A stretch of 35,884 bases of DNA from a virus, in IMG/VR virus record IMGVR_UViG_3300027971_000123, positions 1-35,884 of that record; one strand, given 5' to 3'. Positions within the stretch are counted from its first letter, which is position 1, and the number at the start of each line of letters is the position of its first letter. Made by a program: the position numbers and the translations under genes. Shown piece by piece: positions 1 to 8,499 of this stretch. The notes below the pieces were generated by a model. That model ran no database searches and was not told the DNA's origin. It saw only the letters and a list, made by a program, of their open reading frames with translations.

Positions 1-302
1 TTGTTATACGCCTCCTCAACCTTACTTAATCGAGATTGATCTCCGCCTAGCCTTTGCTGGATATCTTCTTGCCGTGTAATGCCTTCTTCTGCCGCCTTAT
101 TAGGATCAAATATACCGCTAATACCAGCTCTAACGCTAGATCCAAATGACTCAGCACCACGCTGTACATCAGTAAGCAAGCTTTCTTTTCTTTTTGGCTG
201 GCGTTCTAAAGTTAATCTTTTAACTGTTTTCTCAATAACAGACGGATCTGTATCTTCAGGAAACTCTAGCCTTGTTCCATCAAATAGTTCTGCTATTGGC
301 AT
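1..302 (-). CDS. Probable internal virion/ejection-type protein, C-terminus cut by window edge
   Basis: An open frame starts at ATG 302 and runs off the left edge after 100 codons without a stop. It begins MPIAELFDGTRLEFPEDTDP, the kind of 'x-DGT-x-LEFP-x-DT-x-P' opening often found at the start of large phage internal virion or transglycosylase proteins (family recollection). It continues into a charged region (RQPKRKE) and a Gln/Arg/Glu-rich stretch likely to be helical. It begins 3 nt after the stop of the upstream transglycosylase gene, so it belongs to the same late operon and is probably another ejection protein. The missing C-terminus prevents a firmer call. No good Shine-Dalgarno is visible, so translation is probably coupled. 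Confidence 0.7.
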   Translation of the reverse strand, partial: MPIAELFDGTRLEFPEDTDPSVIEKTVKRLTLERQPKRKESLLTDVQRGAESFGSSVRAGISGIFDPNKAAEEGITRQEDIQQRLGGDQSRLSKVEEAYN

Positions 303-304
303 AT

Positions 305-2584
305 TTATTTTACCGGGTTACCTTTGGAATCAAACTTCAATATATTTTTATCTGATACTTCAGGCATTGTATATGGATCATCCGGGTACGTTTTATTATA
401 TCGCTTAATATACTCAGGACTAGAAAATAAGGCGGCTTTTTCGGCCTCATATTGAGACAAAATCTTCTTGTCCCCTAGAGCAAAAAGAGGATTATTTTTG
501 TATTTTGCATCAATAGGGGCTAATAACATCTTTGTATACCTATCTAAAGCCTGCTCCCTCTTTGAAGCATCATCGTTTAAATTTTTTAATCTTCTTTCGT
601 CTAGTGTATCAGTCCTGCTTAGATCAAGTCGATCATTTTCTATCTTTCTTTGAACTAACAACTCATCCCTATATTCTTTTGTTAAGTTTTGATTTCTTAA
701 TTCTGCATCAATTCTAGCAAGATTATAAGCCGCACTTTGAGCTAATTGAGCTTTTGTATTCTCACCTAAAGCTTGATACCTTAACCCTGTACCAAAAGAC
801 TTATCTAGTGCAGCTCGTTGAGCAGCTCTTGTTTTCTGAGTATCGCTCATCATTTGTAGTCCGGCTAAACCTCCCGCACCAATATTCTCATTAGCATACT
901 GAGACGTACCACCATACATTTTAAGTGCCGCAGCTAACAATGCCATATTCTGGTCATTTTTTTCCTGCTTAGTTATGTCTTCCTCTTGACGCATAAGTCT
1001 TTCAAAGTACTTTGCAAAGTCTGACGTATCTTTTTTACTTGCTCCCTCAGAAGGTTTTGTTTCTTCTTTTGCCGGAATAGGAGGTAAGTTTATTCCTTGG
1101 TCAGCCGTCATTTGCGCATCTGTACTTTGGAAGATTGGCGGAATAATTGGCTTTTTAGATCCAACCGGTTTTACAGGAGGTGGTTTAGGCGTAAAACCAG
1201 CATCAAGATTAGCTTCTCTAGCTATTTGCTCATCCGCAGTTTCTTTAAGCTCAACCGGTTTAACTTTATCTTTAGGCTTGGAAGATGTTAATCGTTGTAC
1301 TTCTGCCATTCTTTTTTTTGCCTCTGCTCTCTCTTCATCTGTTTGATTTTTAAATAAACCAAAAAAACTAGAGGCTGGACCGTATTTATTTATTGTTTCA
1401 TTTCTTATTCTTTCTTGTTCGGCAAGGTCATTTCCAAAGTCAGATCCTTTAACAAATTCTTCTACACTTGCTAGATTCTCTTGTTTTTGTTTCTCTAACA
1501 TTCTTTCATAAGGAGTCCCACCACCCGCAAAACGAATTGCCCCACCTTCAGCTAATTCTACTGTTCCTTGTCCGGTCTTCTTACTTAACTGAGACATAAC
1601 ATCACCTACTGTACGGCCTCGTAAGTACGGGTTTTGTTTTAATACTGTGCTAGATACCGCTTTTTCCATAGGTGTTTTAGGATCAAGACTTAATAACTCT
1701 TTAGCACCCTGTAGCCCAAAGTGATTGGCAGCATAAACTTCACCGTATGTTGGATCTCTGCCAAAGGCTTTCTTTAATCCTTCAGCATTTTGGCGAGTAA
1801 ATAAAGCGCCTAACTCAGCGTTCTTCTCAGGATCTAGCTGTTCTCCTTCTTTACCGCCCATACCCTTCCATGTGGCATTAGTAAACTGGAATAAACCTTT
1901 AGCAGAACTTAATGGGTTTGCAGCGTCAGGTCTTCCACCGCTTTCTGAATATGCAATTCTTTGTACTAAATCTGCTGGTAAGTTATATTTTTCTGCCTTT
2001 GAGGAGATAAGTTGTTTAATACCACCAGCCGGCATTTGAGATGTTTTAGTAGATTGCGTAGGCATACTTGACGTATCTGCTTCTCCTGCTGGAGTTAATG
2101 GCACACTGTAATCCTGAACTTGCATGGCGTTTACATAATCGTCATACTCGTCTTGTTCATTATCTTCATCTTCAATTAAATCACCTTCAGCAAATGCAAT
2201 AATCCCACCGCCGGCCATCTGCATAGGCGGTACTGGATTAGATGCTATACCTACATCAGCAGCTCCTTGTGGGGGTTGAGGCTGTTGAGGTGGCCGCATA
2301 GGGACTTGCATTGCAGGAGGCATCCTACCCATTGCTTGTGGATTATCTGCCTGTGCGTTTTGCGCCATAATCTGTTCCATGACAGATTGTGTTTGTGGCT
2401 GTGTCTGCATTGCTTGTGCTTTGAGATTTAAGTCAATCATCTCAGCTTTTTTAGCTAATATTGCAGGAACTATTTCCGGCAGTATTTGCTTCCTTTGCGC
2501 CATCTGCATAATCATGGCCTGAGGTAGTCTAGCCAAGTCTTCAATAGACCCGCTTTGCTGTTTAATTGCGCTTAATATACTCAT
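305..2584 (-). CDS. Internal virion protein with SLT-type lytic transglycosylase domain
   Basis: This 759-residue protein carries a soluble lytic transglycosylase domain at about residues 190-330. It is recognisable from YNLPADLVQRIAYSESGG, with catalytic Glu214 in the YSESGG motif, then NPLSSAKGLFQF and PTYGEVYAANHFG. In this family the enzyme cleaves peptidoglycan between MurNAc and GlcNAc; in a virion it would open the wall locally during DNA ejection. The N-terminal 110 residues are Met/Gln/Pro-rich, and residues 136-150 are very acidic. Copies of the short A-x-GG motif occur at MAGGGIIAFAEGD (123-135) and AEGGAIRFAGGG (345-356). The C-terminal half (about 530-720) is charged and probably a long helix. 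It sits in the last block of late genes beside other large repetitive proteins, as ejection proteins do in podoviruses. The enzymatic domain is clear; the ejection role is inferred. Confidence 0.85.
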   Translation of the reverse strand: MSILSAIKQQSGSIEDLARLPQAMIMQMAQRKQILPEIVPAILAKKAEMIDLNLKAQAMQTQPQTQSVMEQIMAQNAQADNPQAMGRMPPAMQVPMRPPQQPQPPQGAADVGIASNPVPPMQMAGGGIIAFAEGDLIEDEDNEQDEYDDYVNAMQVQDYSVPLTPAGEADTSSMPTQSTKTSQMPAGGIKQLISSKAEKYNLPADLVQRIAYSESGGRPDAANPLSSAKGLFQFTNATWKGMGGKEGEQLDPEKNAELGALFTRQNAEGLKKAFGRDPTYGEVYAANHFGLQGAKELLSLDPKTPMEKAVSSTVLKQNPYLRGRTVGDVMSQLSKKTGQGTVELAEGGAIRFAGGGTPYERMLEKQKQENLASVEEFVKGSDFGNDLAEQERIRNETINKYGPASSFFGLFKNQTDEERAEAKKRMAEVQRLTSSKPKDKVKPVELKETADEQIAREANLDAGFTPKPPPVKPVGSKKPIIPPIFQSTDAQMTADQGINLPPIPAKEETKPSEGASKKDTSDFAKYFERLMRQEEDITKQEKNDQNMALLAAALKMYGGTSQYANENIGAGGLAGLQMMSDTQKTRAAQRAALDKSFGTGLRYQALGENTKAQLAQSAAYNLARIDAELRNQNLTKEYRDELLVQRKIENDRLDLSRTDTLDERRLKNLNDDASKREQALDRYTKMLLAPIDAKYKNNPLFALGDKKILSQYEAEKAALFSSPEYIKRYNKTYPDDPYTMPEVSDKNILKFDSKGNPVK

Positions 2585-2596
2585 TATTTATCTCAC

Positions 2597-4468
2597 TTAT
2601 TTAATCATATTTGCTAAAGATAAACCGCCAAGCCCAATACCTGCTAGTTGGCTTGCAAAACTAGGAGCAGTTTGAGTTGTTGTCTGTGTACCATAAGTAT
2701 CGCCAAGTGGAACGCCTCGTAAGATATTAGACATAGATCCTAACTGCTGTTCTGCAAACCCTGCTCCACGCATTACGTCTTGATACTGTGCATCTAACTG
2801 TTGTTGAGCAACGCCTCGTTCTGATCCGCCATAAGCACCTAAAGCCGCAGCTCTTGCAATATCGGCCTGTTGTTGTAAAGCACCTTGCTGTCCTAGGCCT
2901 TGACCCATTGCACCATATGTCTGACCTAATTGACCTAAACCAGCAGCTCTTTGCATCTGCGCAGCTTGATTAGCCCGTTGAGCTTCTAGAGACTGCCCAG
3001 CACCAAGTTGTTGGATACCCAACTGTGCTTGAAGATTAGCCTGTCCTGTAGCCTGTTGAGCAGCTTGATTAGCCAACATAGCTTGCATATTCTGACCAGC
3101 GCCAAACTGTTGTGTAGCCTGTTGAGACTGTAAGTTTGCTTGTTGTGCAGCCTGTTGTGCCTGTTGATTGGCAAGTTGTGACTGTAAGTTTTGCCCTGCG
3201 CCGAACTGTTGAACTCCCAACCTAGCCTGTTGATTAGCCAATTGTGCGGCTTGTTGAGCCTGCTGATTAGCAAGCTGAGACTGCATACTCTGTCCAGAAC
3301 CTAATTGCTGAACACCGAGTTGTGCTTGTTGATTAGCTAACTGGGCCTGTTGTTCATTTGCCCTATTAAACTTTTGCGCCTCTAAAGACTGTCCCGCACC
3401 AAACTGTTGCACTCCTAATCTGGCTTGTTGGTTGGCTAACTGAGCTTGTTGTTGAGCTTGTTGATTGGCTAACTGGGCTTGTAAATTCTGTCCTGCACCT
3501 AATTGCTGAACTCCTAAAGCAGCTTGTAGGTTCTGTGCATTAGCAGATTGTTGTAGCTGATTCTGGGCATTAAATTGATTCTGTGCGTTTTGGAATGCAT
3601 TTTGTGATCCCGTAGCCTGTATGTTACCCATCTGCGTCTGAAGATTACGATTGGCTTCCGATTGCATTAATGCATTTCTTGCACCACCATAAGTACCTTG
3701 TCTAGAAGATCCTAAATTAGCACCGACAAGTTGTTTTTGTGCATCTCGTAAAGCCTCGGCTTTTTGTACATCAACAACATTCTGTTGGTACGGAGACATA
3801 TACTGAGATACATTTTGCCCAAGATATGATTGCGGCCCACCCATTTGATAAGTATTTAAGTTTTGAGCATTTACGTTTCCAGCCCCACCTATATCAAAAG
3901 AAGATAAACCTTGCGGTGCATTTACGTTACCAGCACCCGCTATATTAAATGACTGTAAGCCTTGCGGAGCGTTTACATTGTTAGCGCCAGATACATCGAA
4001 AGAAGACAGTCCTTGTGGGGCATTAACTCTATCAGCACCAGCCATACTAAATGTTGTTAACCCCTGTGCATTTACAGCACCGGGCGCTTGCATTTGAAAC
4101 TGTGTTAAGTTCGGTGCATTTACATTTGAACCACCTTGATACGCTGTTCTGGCTGCATCTAAAGAACCTAAACCTGTTTGATAAGCAGATTGTCCTTGTC
4201 GAAACTGTGATGGCTGTCTCAGATCAGATATTTGTTGACCTGCGGCTACTTCGTTAGGGGATAATCCAGCTATTCTCCCTGCACCCGCTAATCCAGATTG
4301 ATCTAAAACATCTCCATATCTTTGTTGATATGATTGGGAAAATAAATTTTGTGCAGCTGGAAGTAAACCACCAGCAACGCCTGTTCCAGTTTGACCAACA
4401 CCTGTAAAGTACGGTTCTAATATAGCCGGTGTAGTGGTTTGTGCGGTACTTACGGTAGTATTTGCCAT
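2597..4468 (-). CDS. Gln/Ala-rich repetitive helical protein, probable internal virion protein
   Basis: This 623-residue protein is unusually rich in Gln, Ala, Asn and Gly and has two repeat arrays. Residues 116-211 hold six units of 16-17 residues of the type VNAPQGLSSFD-x-x-GAGN. Residues 318-515 hold six consecutive units of exactly 33 residues of the type LGVQQLGAGQ-x-LQ-x-QLANQQAQ. The second array splits into 11-residue subunits, a period typical of long amphipathic helices in right-handed coiled coils. A Gly/Ser-rich tail ends in LAGIGLGGLSLANMIK, which may be membrane-active. It lies between the 1115-aa protein and the transglycosylase protein, with short gaps, so it probably belongs to the same ejection apparatus. 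I do not recognise a catalytic domain; function is inferred from context and composition. Confidence 0.8.
   Translation of the reverse strand: MANTTVSTAQTTTPAILEPYFTGVGQTGTGVAGGLLPAAQNLFSQSYQQRYGDVLDQSGLAGAGRIAGLSPNEVAAGQQISDLRQPSQFRQGQSAYQTGLGSLDAARTAYQGGSNVNAPNLTQFQMQAPGAVNAQGLTTFSMAGADRVNAPQGLSSFDVSGANNVNAPQGLQSFNIAGAGNVNAPQGLSSFDIGGAGNVNAQNLNTYQMGGPQSYLGQNVSQYMSPYQQNVVDVQKAEALRDAQKQLVGANLGSSRQGTYGGARNALMQSEANRNLQTQMGNIQATGSQNAFQNAQNQFNAQNQLQQSANAQNLQAALGVQQLGAGQNLQAQLANQQAQQQAQLANQQARLGVQQFGAGQSLEAQKFNRANEQQAQLANQQAQLGVQQLGSGQSMQSQLANQQAQQAAQLANQQARLGVQQFGAGQNLQSQLANQQAQQAAQQANLQSQQATQQFGAGQNMQAMLANQAAQQATGQANLQAQLGIQQLGAGQSLEAQRANQAAQMQRAAGLGQLGQTYGAMGQGLGQQGALQQQADIARAAALGAYGGSERGVAQQQLDAQYQDVMRGAGFAEQQLGSMSNILRGVPLGDTYGTQTTTQTAPSFASQLAGIGLGGLSLANMIK
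2924..3517 (-). repeat. Six tandem 99-bp (33-residue) coding repeats
   Basis: Within the 623-aa protein, residues 318-515 divide without gaps into six units of 33 residues. The start of each is LGVQQLGAGQN, LGVQQFGAGQS, LGVQQLGSGQS, LGVQQFGAGQN, QATQQFGAGQN and LGIQQLGAGQS. Each unit is three 11-mers, the second and third resembling LQAQLANQQAQ and QQAQLANQQAR. The DNA copies differ at many positions, so the constraint is on the protein. Confidence 0.9.
3836..4123 (-). repeat. Six 16-17-residue VNAPQGL repeats
   Basis: Residues 116-211 of the 623-aa protein contain six units beginning VNAPNL, VNAQGL, VNAPQGL (three times) and VNAQNL, each followed by a short aromatic segment (TQFQM, TTFSM, SSFDV, QSFNI, SSFDI, NTYQM) and a Gly/Ala turn. 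The alternating hydrophobic pattern and Gly turns look like a small beta-solenoid or beta-hairpin array. This fold is an inference. Confidence 0.85.
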
Positions 4469-4478
4469 GATTTATCCT

Positions 4479-7400
4479 TTATACGGGCATGAGTTTGGTT
4501 GGTTTAATTTCACGCCCTTGCTTACGGTTGCCCGTTCTTGCTTTACGAACTCGATCCATCATATCGTACAACTGTTTTGCGCCCGCCTTTGATGAACCAT
4601 TACCTAAATGTGAAACTACATCTGCTGGTATTACAAATTCTCCATCAGCTAATCTAGCCTCTTGTGTTCCTTCTATACTTGCCTTAATAGAGTCTGACAT
4701 ACCATCTCCACCGCCAGATAAGAATCTAGGAACTCCGCCTTCTGCATAGCCACGTTGTTTCTTTTGATACTCATATATGTTGGCGGCACTTAAAGGCTCA
4801 GTATCATATGGATTGCTAACTAAGTATTGTCCAGACGATGTTGCTTTTGGTGAAAATGTTGGCGGCGGTAAAGTAGGATCGTTGCTAACTAAAGGTGGAG
4901 CAGTAACTACTGGAGGAGGTGTAGGCGCATTTTTAGCTGCTTCTGCCGCTTTTGCTGCATTTTCTGCATCTTGTTTTGCTAAAAACTCTTCTACCAATGG
5001 TTTAATTTGTGCAAATCCGCCAAAACCAAATTCTTGAATATCTCCACCTTCGGCATATCCACGTTGTTTTTTCTTTTGATATTGATAAATATTGGATGCA
5101 TTTAATGGCTCTGGACCATATGGATTTCTAATCATATACTGCCCCGCAGGTGTAGCATTTGGTGATTGATAGACAGGAGGAGGTGTAGGTCCACCACCTC
5201 CTACGGCTAGTGCTTTTTCAACGGCTCTTGAAATATCTCTTGAACTGTCTCGCACAATATCCGAGAAATCTAATGCTCTATTTGCATTAGCCCTTACTGT
5301 TTCGATATCAAGCGGTGGTGAAGGTGGTTGGTCATAAATATTTCCATACGTTTTAGATAAATAATTTTGGTTTTGTTTTAACAAACCCGCATATCTTGGA
5401 TCAGACATAGGATCAACTTCATTCCTATTATTTTCCATTTTTGTCATAAAATCTAAATCATCTGCGGACGTTACAGGTCCGCCCGGACCAGCTCCAAAAA
5501 ATACTGGTGGTGTAACTGGAGTAGGTGGCGGTGGGGGTGGGGCTACAGCTCCAGTTAATGGTGTTGGTGCAGCAGACGGTGCTGTTGCTACAGGCGGAGG
5601 TGACTCAACAAGTTGAGGCGTTGGTTGATTATAGATGTTACCGTATATTTTAGATAAATAATCTTGGTTCTGCTTTAGTAAACCTGCATATCTTGAGTCT
5701 GACATTGGATCAACTTCGTTTCTATTATTTTCTAGTTGAGTCATAAATTCTAAGTCTTCTGCATTTGTTACTGGCCCACCATCGGCATATCCCATGAAAC
5801 CGTTTTGCATATTTCCATTTACGGTATTCATGTCATCGCTACCGTACTCGTCATCTATTGATCCACCCATAGCAAATCTATAAGGATTTTCACTTACGGC
5901 TTGTTGCGCACGTTTTTTACCTGCTAAAACTCTAGCATTAAATGCGGCTTCATCTGCTTGATTGATAGCAGCAGCTTTGTCAGATTCTTTTTTCAGTGCA
6001 TTGCTTTCATCTACTCCCATCATGCCTGTTGTACCCATAATAAGTGGTACGCCAGTATTAAATGTTCCAACCTTGCTTGATAAGGCATCCATAGCATTTT
6101 TATATTCTGGAGTATTGCTATTTTGTAATAAGTTGCCTATACCTTTTTGCATTGCTGCTGGGTTTCTAAATGTTGGATTAGAACTTACAGCCGGTCCGGT
6201 ACTTGTTGTTATTCCCAATCCAGATGTGGAATTATCTAAACCTATTTCTTTGAGGTAATCTGCGCTACCAGATATGTTTGGCGAATCCATAGTTTGCAAT
6301 AATGATGGTTCAGTTCCTGCGGCTTCTATTCCGCCCATAAGGTTAGACATACCATAAGCAGCAATACCGCCCATCAATGCACGTTTCATATCAAATCCAC
6401 CGGGCTTACCAAAGCCGGATGCCAGTCCACCTATACCAGCCGCCATAGCGGGATTGCCCATCATAGCTCCTGCGGCTATACCAGCATACGGAGCCATATC
6501 CTTTAAGAACGGAGCAGCTTCACCTATTGGTCGTAATATAGCTTTTTCAAACGGCTGGGCTACACGAGTTAACATATTAGAGATTCCGCCGCCAGCAAAA
6601 TGTTCTACTTCTCCACCATCTGCATAACGATTTAAAGAGCGATATCCTGCCGTTGGACTATAAACATTACCGGCATTTACTCTATTTCTGGGTATATAGT
6701 TAGATCCGGAAGATGTTGAAGTGCCATAAGTGTAAACTCTCTTTGCCTCTTCTTCTTCATCTAATTGTGCTTGCGATTTACCCTGTTCAGCACCACCGCC
6801 TAAATTAGATAGTCCATATAATCCAGCCGCACCTAGCGCCATTTGTGGATATGTTAATGAGGAAAGATAAGCTTTAGCTGTGTCATACGCAGCGGAAGGT
6901 AAATTTGGATCTAATATTTTATCTATACTATATTTAGATGGATAATTTGCCGTATCAGAAGGGTTTAATACAGTTGACGCTTCTCTTATTGGCGCTCCAG
7001 TGCTTGGAGTGGTTGGCGTATATTCAGCATTAATACCAGCTTCTCTAACTATTTGAGAGTTAATAGATTCTGGCACAGTAGAATTAACTACAGGAGTTTG
7101 TGTACCCATCATCTCTTTAGTTATCCCTAAATCAGGATCAAAATCTGGAGGCGTATAGTTGTAGTCAGGAATACCTGATGGGTCAAATTGGTTAAAATAC
7201 GTTTCTAAGTTTTTTTGTCTAAGAAATTCATCTACAACACTACTATCTACTGTTTGAGGAATATTTGCTAATGCTTGTTGGGATACCTCGCTAATTATTT
7301 CTGGGCTTAATGCAGATTCTGTTAATAAAGTATTTCCAACTACATCCGCTGCAGCACCTTCACCGGCCAATGTTCCTAATCCCGTTTCTGATAACCCTGT

Positions 7401-7826
7401 AAATGCAGTTGCGCCAACAGTTCCTGCGCCAGCCCCTACCCCTCCAGCACCGGCCATTGCTGAATCTGCTAATGCTGCCGATTCTGCCAATGCCGCGGAT
7501 TCTGCTGCGGTTAAGCCTGTTGTAGTTGATGCAAATAATGTAGGATCAACATATCCTGTTGCTACCGCTATAGCAATTGCTGCTGGCAAATACCAACCAC
7601 CGGGTATCTCTTCATTAACAAAATCATCTACACTTGCTAATGCTCCGCCAATAGATTCAACGCCTTCATCAACCACGTTAAGCAGACCTTGATCACCACC
7701 GCCTGTACCTATAATGTCAGAGAATGTGTCTAATACTCCACCGCCACCGCCACCGTGCAGAGTCATGCGTCCAAGGATTGGTTGGAAAGCCCCTATCGGA
7801 AGATACGATTCGTGGTTATATCTCAT
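4479..7826 (-). CDS. Very large Gly/Ala/Pro-rich structural protein, probable internal virion or tape-measure-like protein
   Basis: I start this gene at ATG 7826, which overlaps the upstream stop as ATGA and follows GGATGG, giving 1115 residues; a frame extension reaches 7841. Visible parts are an early poly-Gly run, a membrane-like segment (YLPAAIAIAVATGYV, about residues 78-92), Ala/Gly-rich hydrophobic stretches near 430-490, proline-rich linkers, and two internal duplications. The end carries the ADGEFVIPADVVSHLGNGS motif (about 1057-1075) followed by a basic tail; I know this ending from phage structural proteins of unknown mechanism. Five A-x-GG motifs (YADGGEVEHFAGGG, FAMGGSIDD, YADGGPV, YAEGGDI, YAEGGVPRFLSGGG) punctuate it. 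The neighbouring transglycosylase and Gln-rich proteins suggest a joint role in DNA ejection. Its length alone would also fit a tape measure, but no long-tail genes are seen. Confidence 0.8.
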   Translation of the reverse strand: MRYNHESYLPIGAFQPILGRMTLHGGGGGGVLDTFSDIIGTGGGDQGLLNVVDEGVESIGGALASVDDFVNEEIPGGWYLPAAIAIAVATGYVDPTLFASTTTGLTAAESAALAESAALADSAMAGAGGVGAGAGTVGATAFTGLSETGLGTLAGEGAAADVVGNTLLTESALSPEIISEVSQQALANIPQTVDSSVVDEFLRQKNLETYFNQFDPSGIPDYNYTPPDFDPDLGITKEMMGTQTPVVNSTVPESINSQIVREAGINAEYTPTTPSTGAPIREASTVLNPSDTANYPSKYSIDKILDPNLPSAAYDTAKAYLSSLTYPQMALGAAGLYGLSNLGGGAEQGKSQAQLDEEEEAKRVYTYGTSTSSGSNYIPRNRVNAGNVYSPTAGYRSLNRYADGGEVEHFAGGGISNMLTRVAQPFEKAILRPIGEAAPFLKDMAPYAGIAAGAMMGNPAMAAGIGGLASGFGKPGGFDMKRALMGGIAAYGMSNLMGGIEAAGTEPSLLQTMDSPNISGSADYLKEIGLDNSTSGLGITTSTGPAVSSNPTFRNPAAMQKGIGNLLQNSNTPEYKNAMDALSSKVGTFNTGVPLIMGTTGMMGVDESNALKKESDKAAAINQADEAAFNARVLAGKKRAQQAVSENPYRFAMGGSIDDEYGSDDMNTVNGNMQNGFMGYADGGPVTNAEDLEFMTQLENNRNEVDPMSDSRYAGLLKQNQDYLSKIYGNIYNQPTPQLVESPPPVATAPSAAPTPLTGAVAPPPPPPTPVTPPVFFGAGPGGPVTSADDLDFMTKMENNRNEVDPMSDPRYAGLLKQNQNYLSKTYGNIYDQPPSPPLDIETVRANANRALDFSDIVRDSSRDISRAVEKALAVGGGGPTPPPVYQSPNATPAGQYMIRNPYGPEPLNASNIYQYQKKKQRGYAEGGDIQEFGFGGFAQIKPLVEEFLAKQDAENAAKAAEAAKNAPTPPPVVTAPPLVSNDPTLPPPTFSPKATSSGQYLVSNPYDTEPLSAANIYEYQKKQRGYAEGGVPRFLSGGGDGMSDSIKASIEGTQEARLADGEFVIPADVVSHLGNGSSKAGAKQLYDMMDRVRKARTGNRKQGREIKPTKLMPV
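4736..5175 (-). repeat. Internal duplication B/B' in the 1115-aa protein
   Basis: Two segments of about 42 residues, encoded near 5050-5175 and 4736-4860, match along their length. One reads ATPAGQYMIRNPYGPEPLNA then SNIYQYQKKKQRGYAEGG. The other reads ATSSGQYLVSNPYDTEPLSA then ANIYEYQKKQRGYAEGG. Both end in the same Tyr-Ala-Glu-Gly-Gly motif. Confidence 0.85.
5330..5778 (-). repeat. Internal duplication A/A' in the 1115-aa protein
   Basis: Two segments of about 50 residues, encoded near 5628-5778 and 5330-5478, are close copies. Both contain ENNRNEVDPMSD, RYAGLLKQNQ and YLSK followed by YGNIY. A proline-rich linker of about 45 residues separates them. Each copy begins with GGPVT followed by an Asp/Glu-Asp-Leu segment. 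Confidence 0.85.
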
Positions 7827-8206
7827 ACTTTTGCCATCCATTCATATTTTGGATTATCACTTGGTAGAACGTCCACCCCCAATGTCTTTAACATAGTTAA
7901 TGTTTGTTTAAGTTTATTACTGTTTGGAACATTTTCTTTTGGTCCATAAACCGCTTTAAGATCAGACTTGCGAATTTTGTCCACAAATCTTGATAATGCT
8001 TTTGCTACTTTAATTGGGCTATCTGTAGTAAATAAATGTAGCTCCACATTTCCATCGCCTAGTGCAATTAAAATTAGAATAGTGTTTTCTTCTTGCATTA
8101 TGATTGCTAATTTTTTGCGCAATGCAGCGCTTAACTTTTTAAGAAATTCACCTGAATCTTTTCCAAGTTTTTGAAATTCCGCATTAATGATTTCTGTAGG
8201 TTTCAT
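7823..8206 (-). CDS. Conserved phage protein of unknown function (127 aa)
   Basis: This is a compact globular-looking alpha/beta protein. A helical basic N-terminus (FLKKLSAALRKKLAI) is followed by alternating strands and helices (TILILIALGDGNVELHLFTTD, then PIKVAKALSRFVDKI) and a C-terminal GVDVLPSDNPKYEWMAKV. I know similar small proteins from tail regions of uncultured phages, always unassigned. The fold order loosely recalls small acetyltransferase-like domains, but no acetyl-CoA loop is visible and I do not claim it. The start overlaps the previous stop as ATGA (8203-8206), and its own stop overlaps the start of the 1115-aa gene, so the three are translationally coupled. Confidence 0.8.
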   Translation of the reverse strand: MKPTEIINAEFQKLGKDSGEFLKKLSAALRKKLAIIMQEENTILILIALGDGNVELHLFTTDSPIKVAKALSRFVDKIRKSDLKAVYGPKENVPNSNKLKQTLTMLKTLGVDVLPSDNPKYEWMAKV

Positions 8207-8499
8207 ACTGTCACCGTCACTGTTCCTAAATTAACTGTTGCCGATACGCCGCCTAAGTATGCAAAATTAGGTAGAACTATCTTTAAGTATTCTCCATCCC
8301 GAAAGACTGTTCCTTCCCTAAGATTGTAACCCGATGTCGGCAAATTTAAAAGCCGTATTCCATCCAACTGTAAAGGAGTATTTGAGTCTAACTGCGTAAA
8401 ATATAATCTTAAAACTGATATTAACTGATTAAATTGGTTTTGATCGTAATCTGTTGGCGCTAATGGTAAAGCTGGCGCTCGAAAGGTTTGCATCCCCAT
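8203..8499 (-). CDS. Small conserved virion-associated protein of unknown function (98 aa)
   Basis: The N-terminus [20 protein letters not shown] and the following helix NQFNQLISVLRLYFTQLDSN are typical of a short protein found beside nozzle or tail genes in many environmental phages (family recollection, no known function). The C-terminus is beta-rich and ends in GGVSATVNLGTVTVTV. This tail resembles the repeat unit of the 232-aa beta-repeat protein and the end of the 127-aa zinc-finger protein in this window. It begins in a TAATG overlap with the nozzle gene stop. It may be a small fitting of the tail, but that is inferred from position only. Confidence 0.75.
   Translation of the reverse strand: MGMQTFRAPALPLAPTDYDQNQFNQLISVLRLYFTQLDSNTPLQLDGIRLLNLPTSGYNLREGTVFRDGEYLKIVLPNFAYLGGVSATVNLGTVTVTV

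Noticed and set aside
79-408. Open frame on the plus strand near the left end
   Set aside because: It lies opposite two well-supported minus-strand genes, has no Shine-Dalgarno and its composition is that of an antisense frame.
2986-3273. Minus-strand 95-codon frame inside the 623-aa gene
   Set aside because: It is an out-of-frame reading of the 99-bp repeats; the repeat length is a multiple of three, so alternative frames stay open by chance.
2924-3517. Tandem repeats that might suggest a CRISPR array
   Set aside because: Units are contiguous with no spacers, the period is 99 bp and the repeats keep one long reading frame, so this is a coding repeat.
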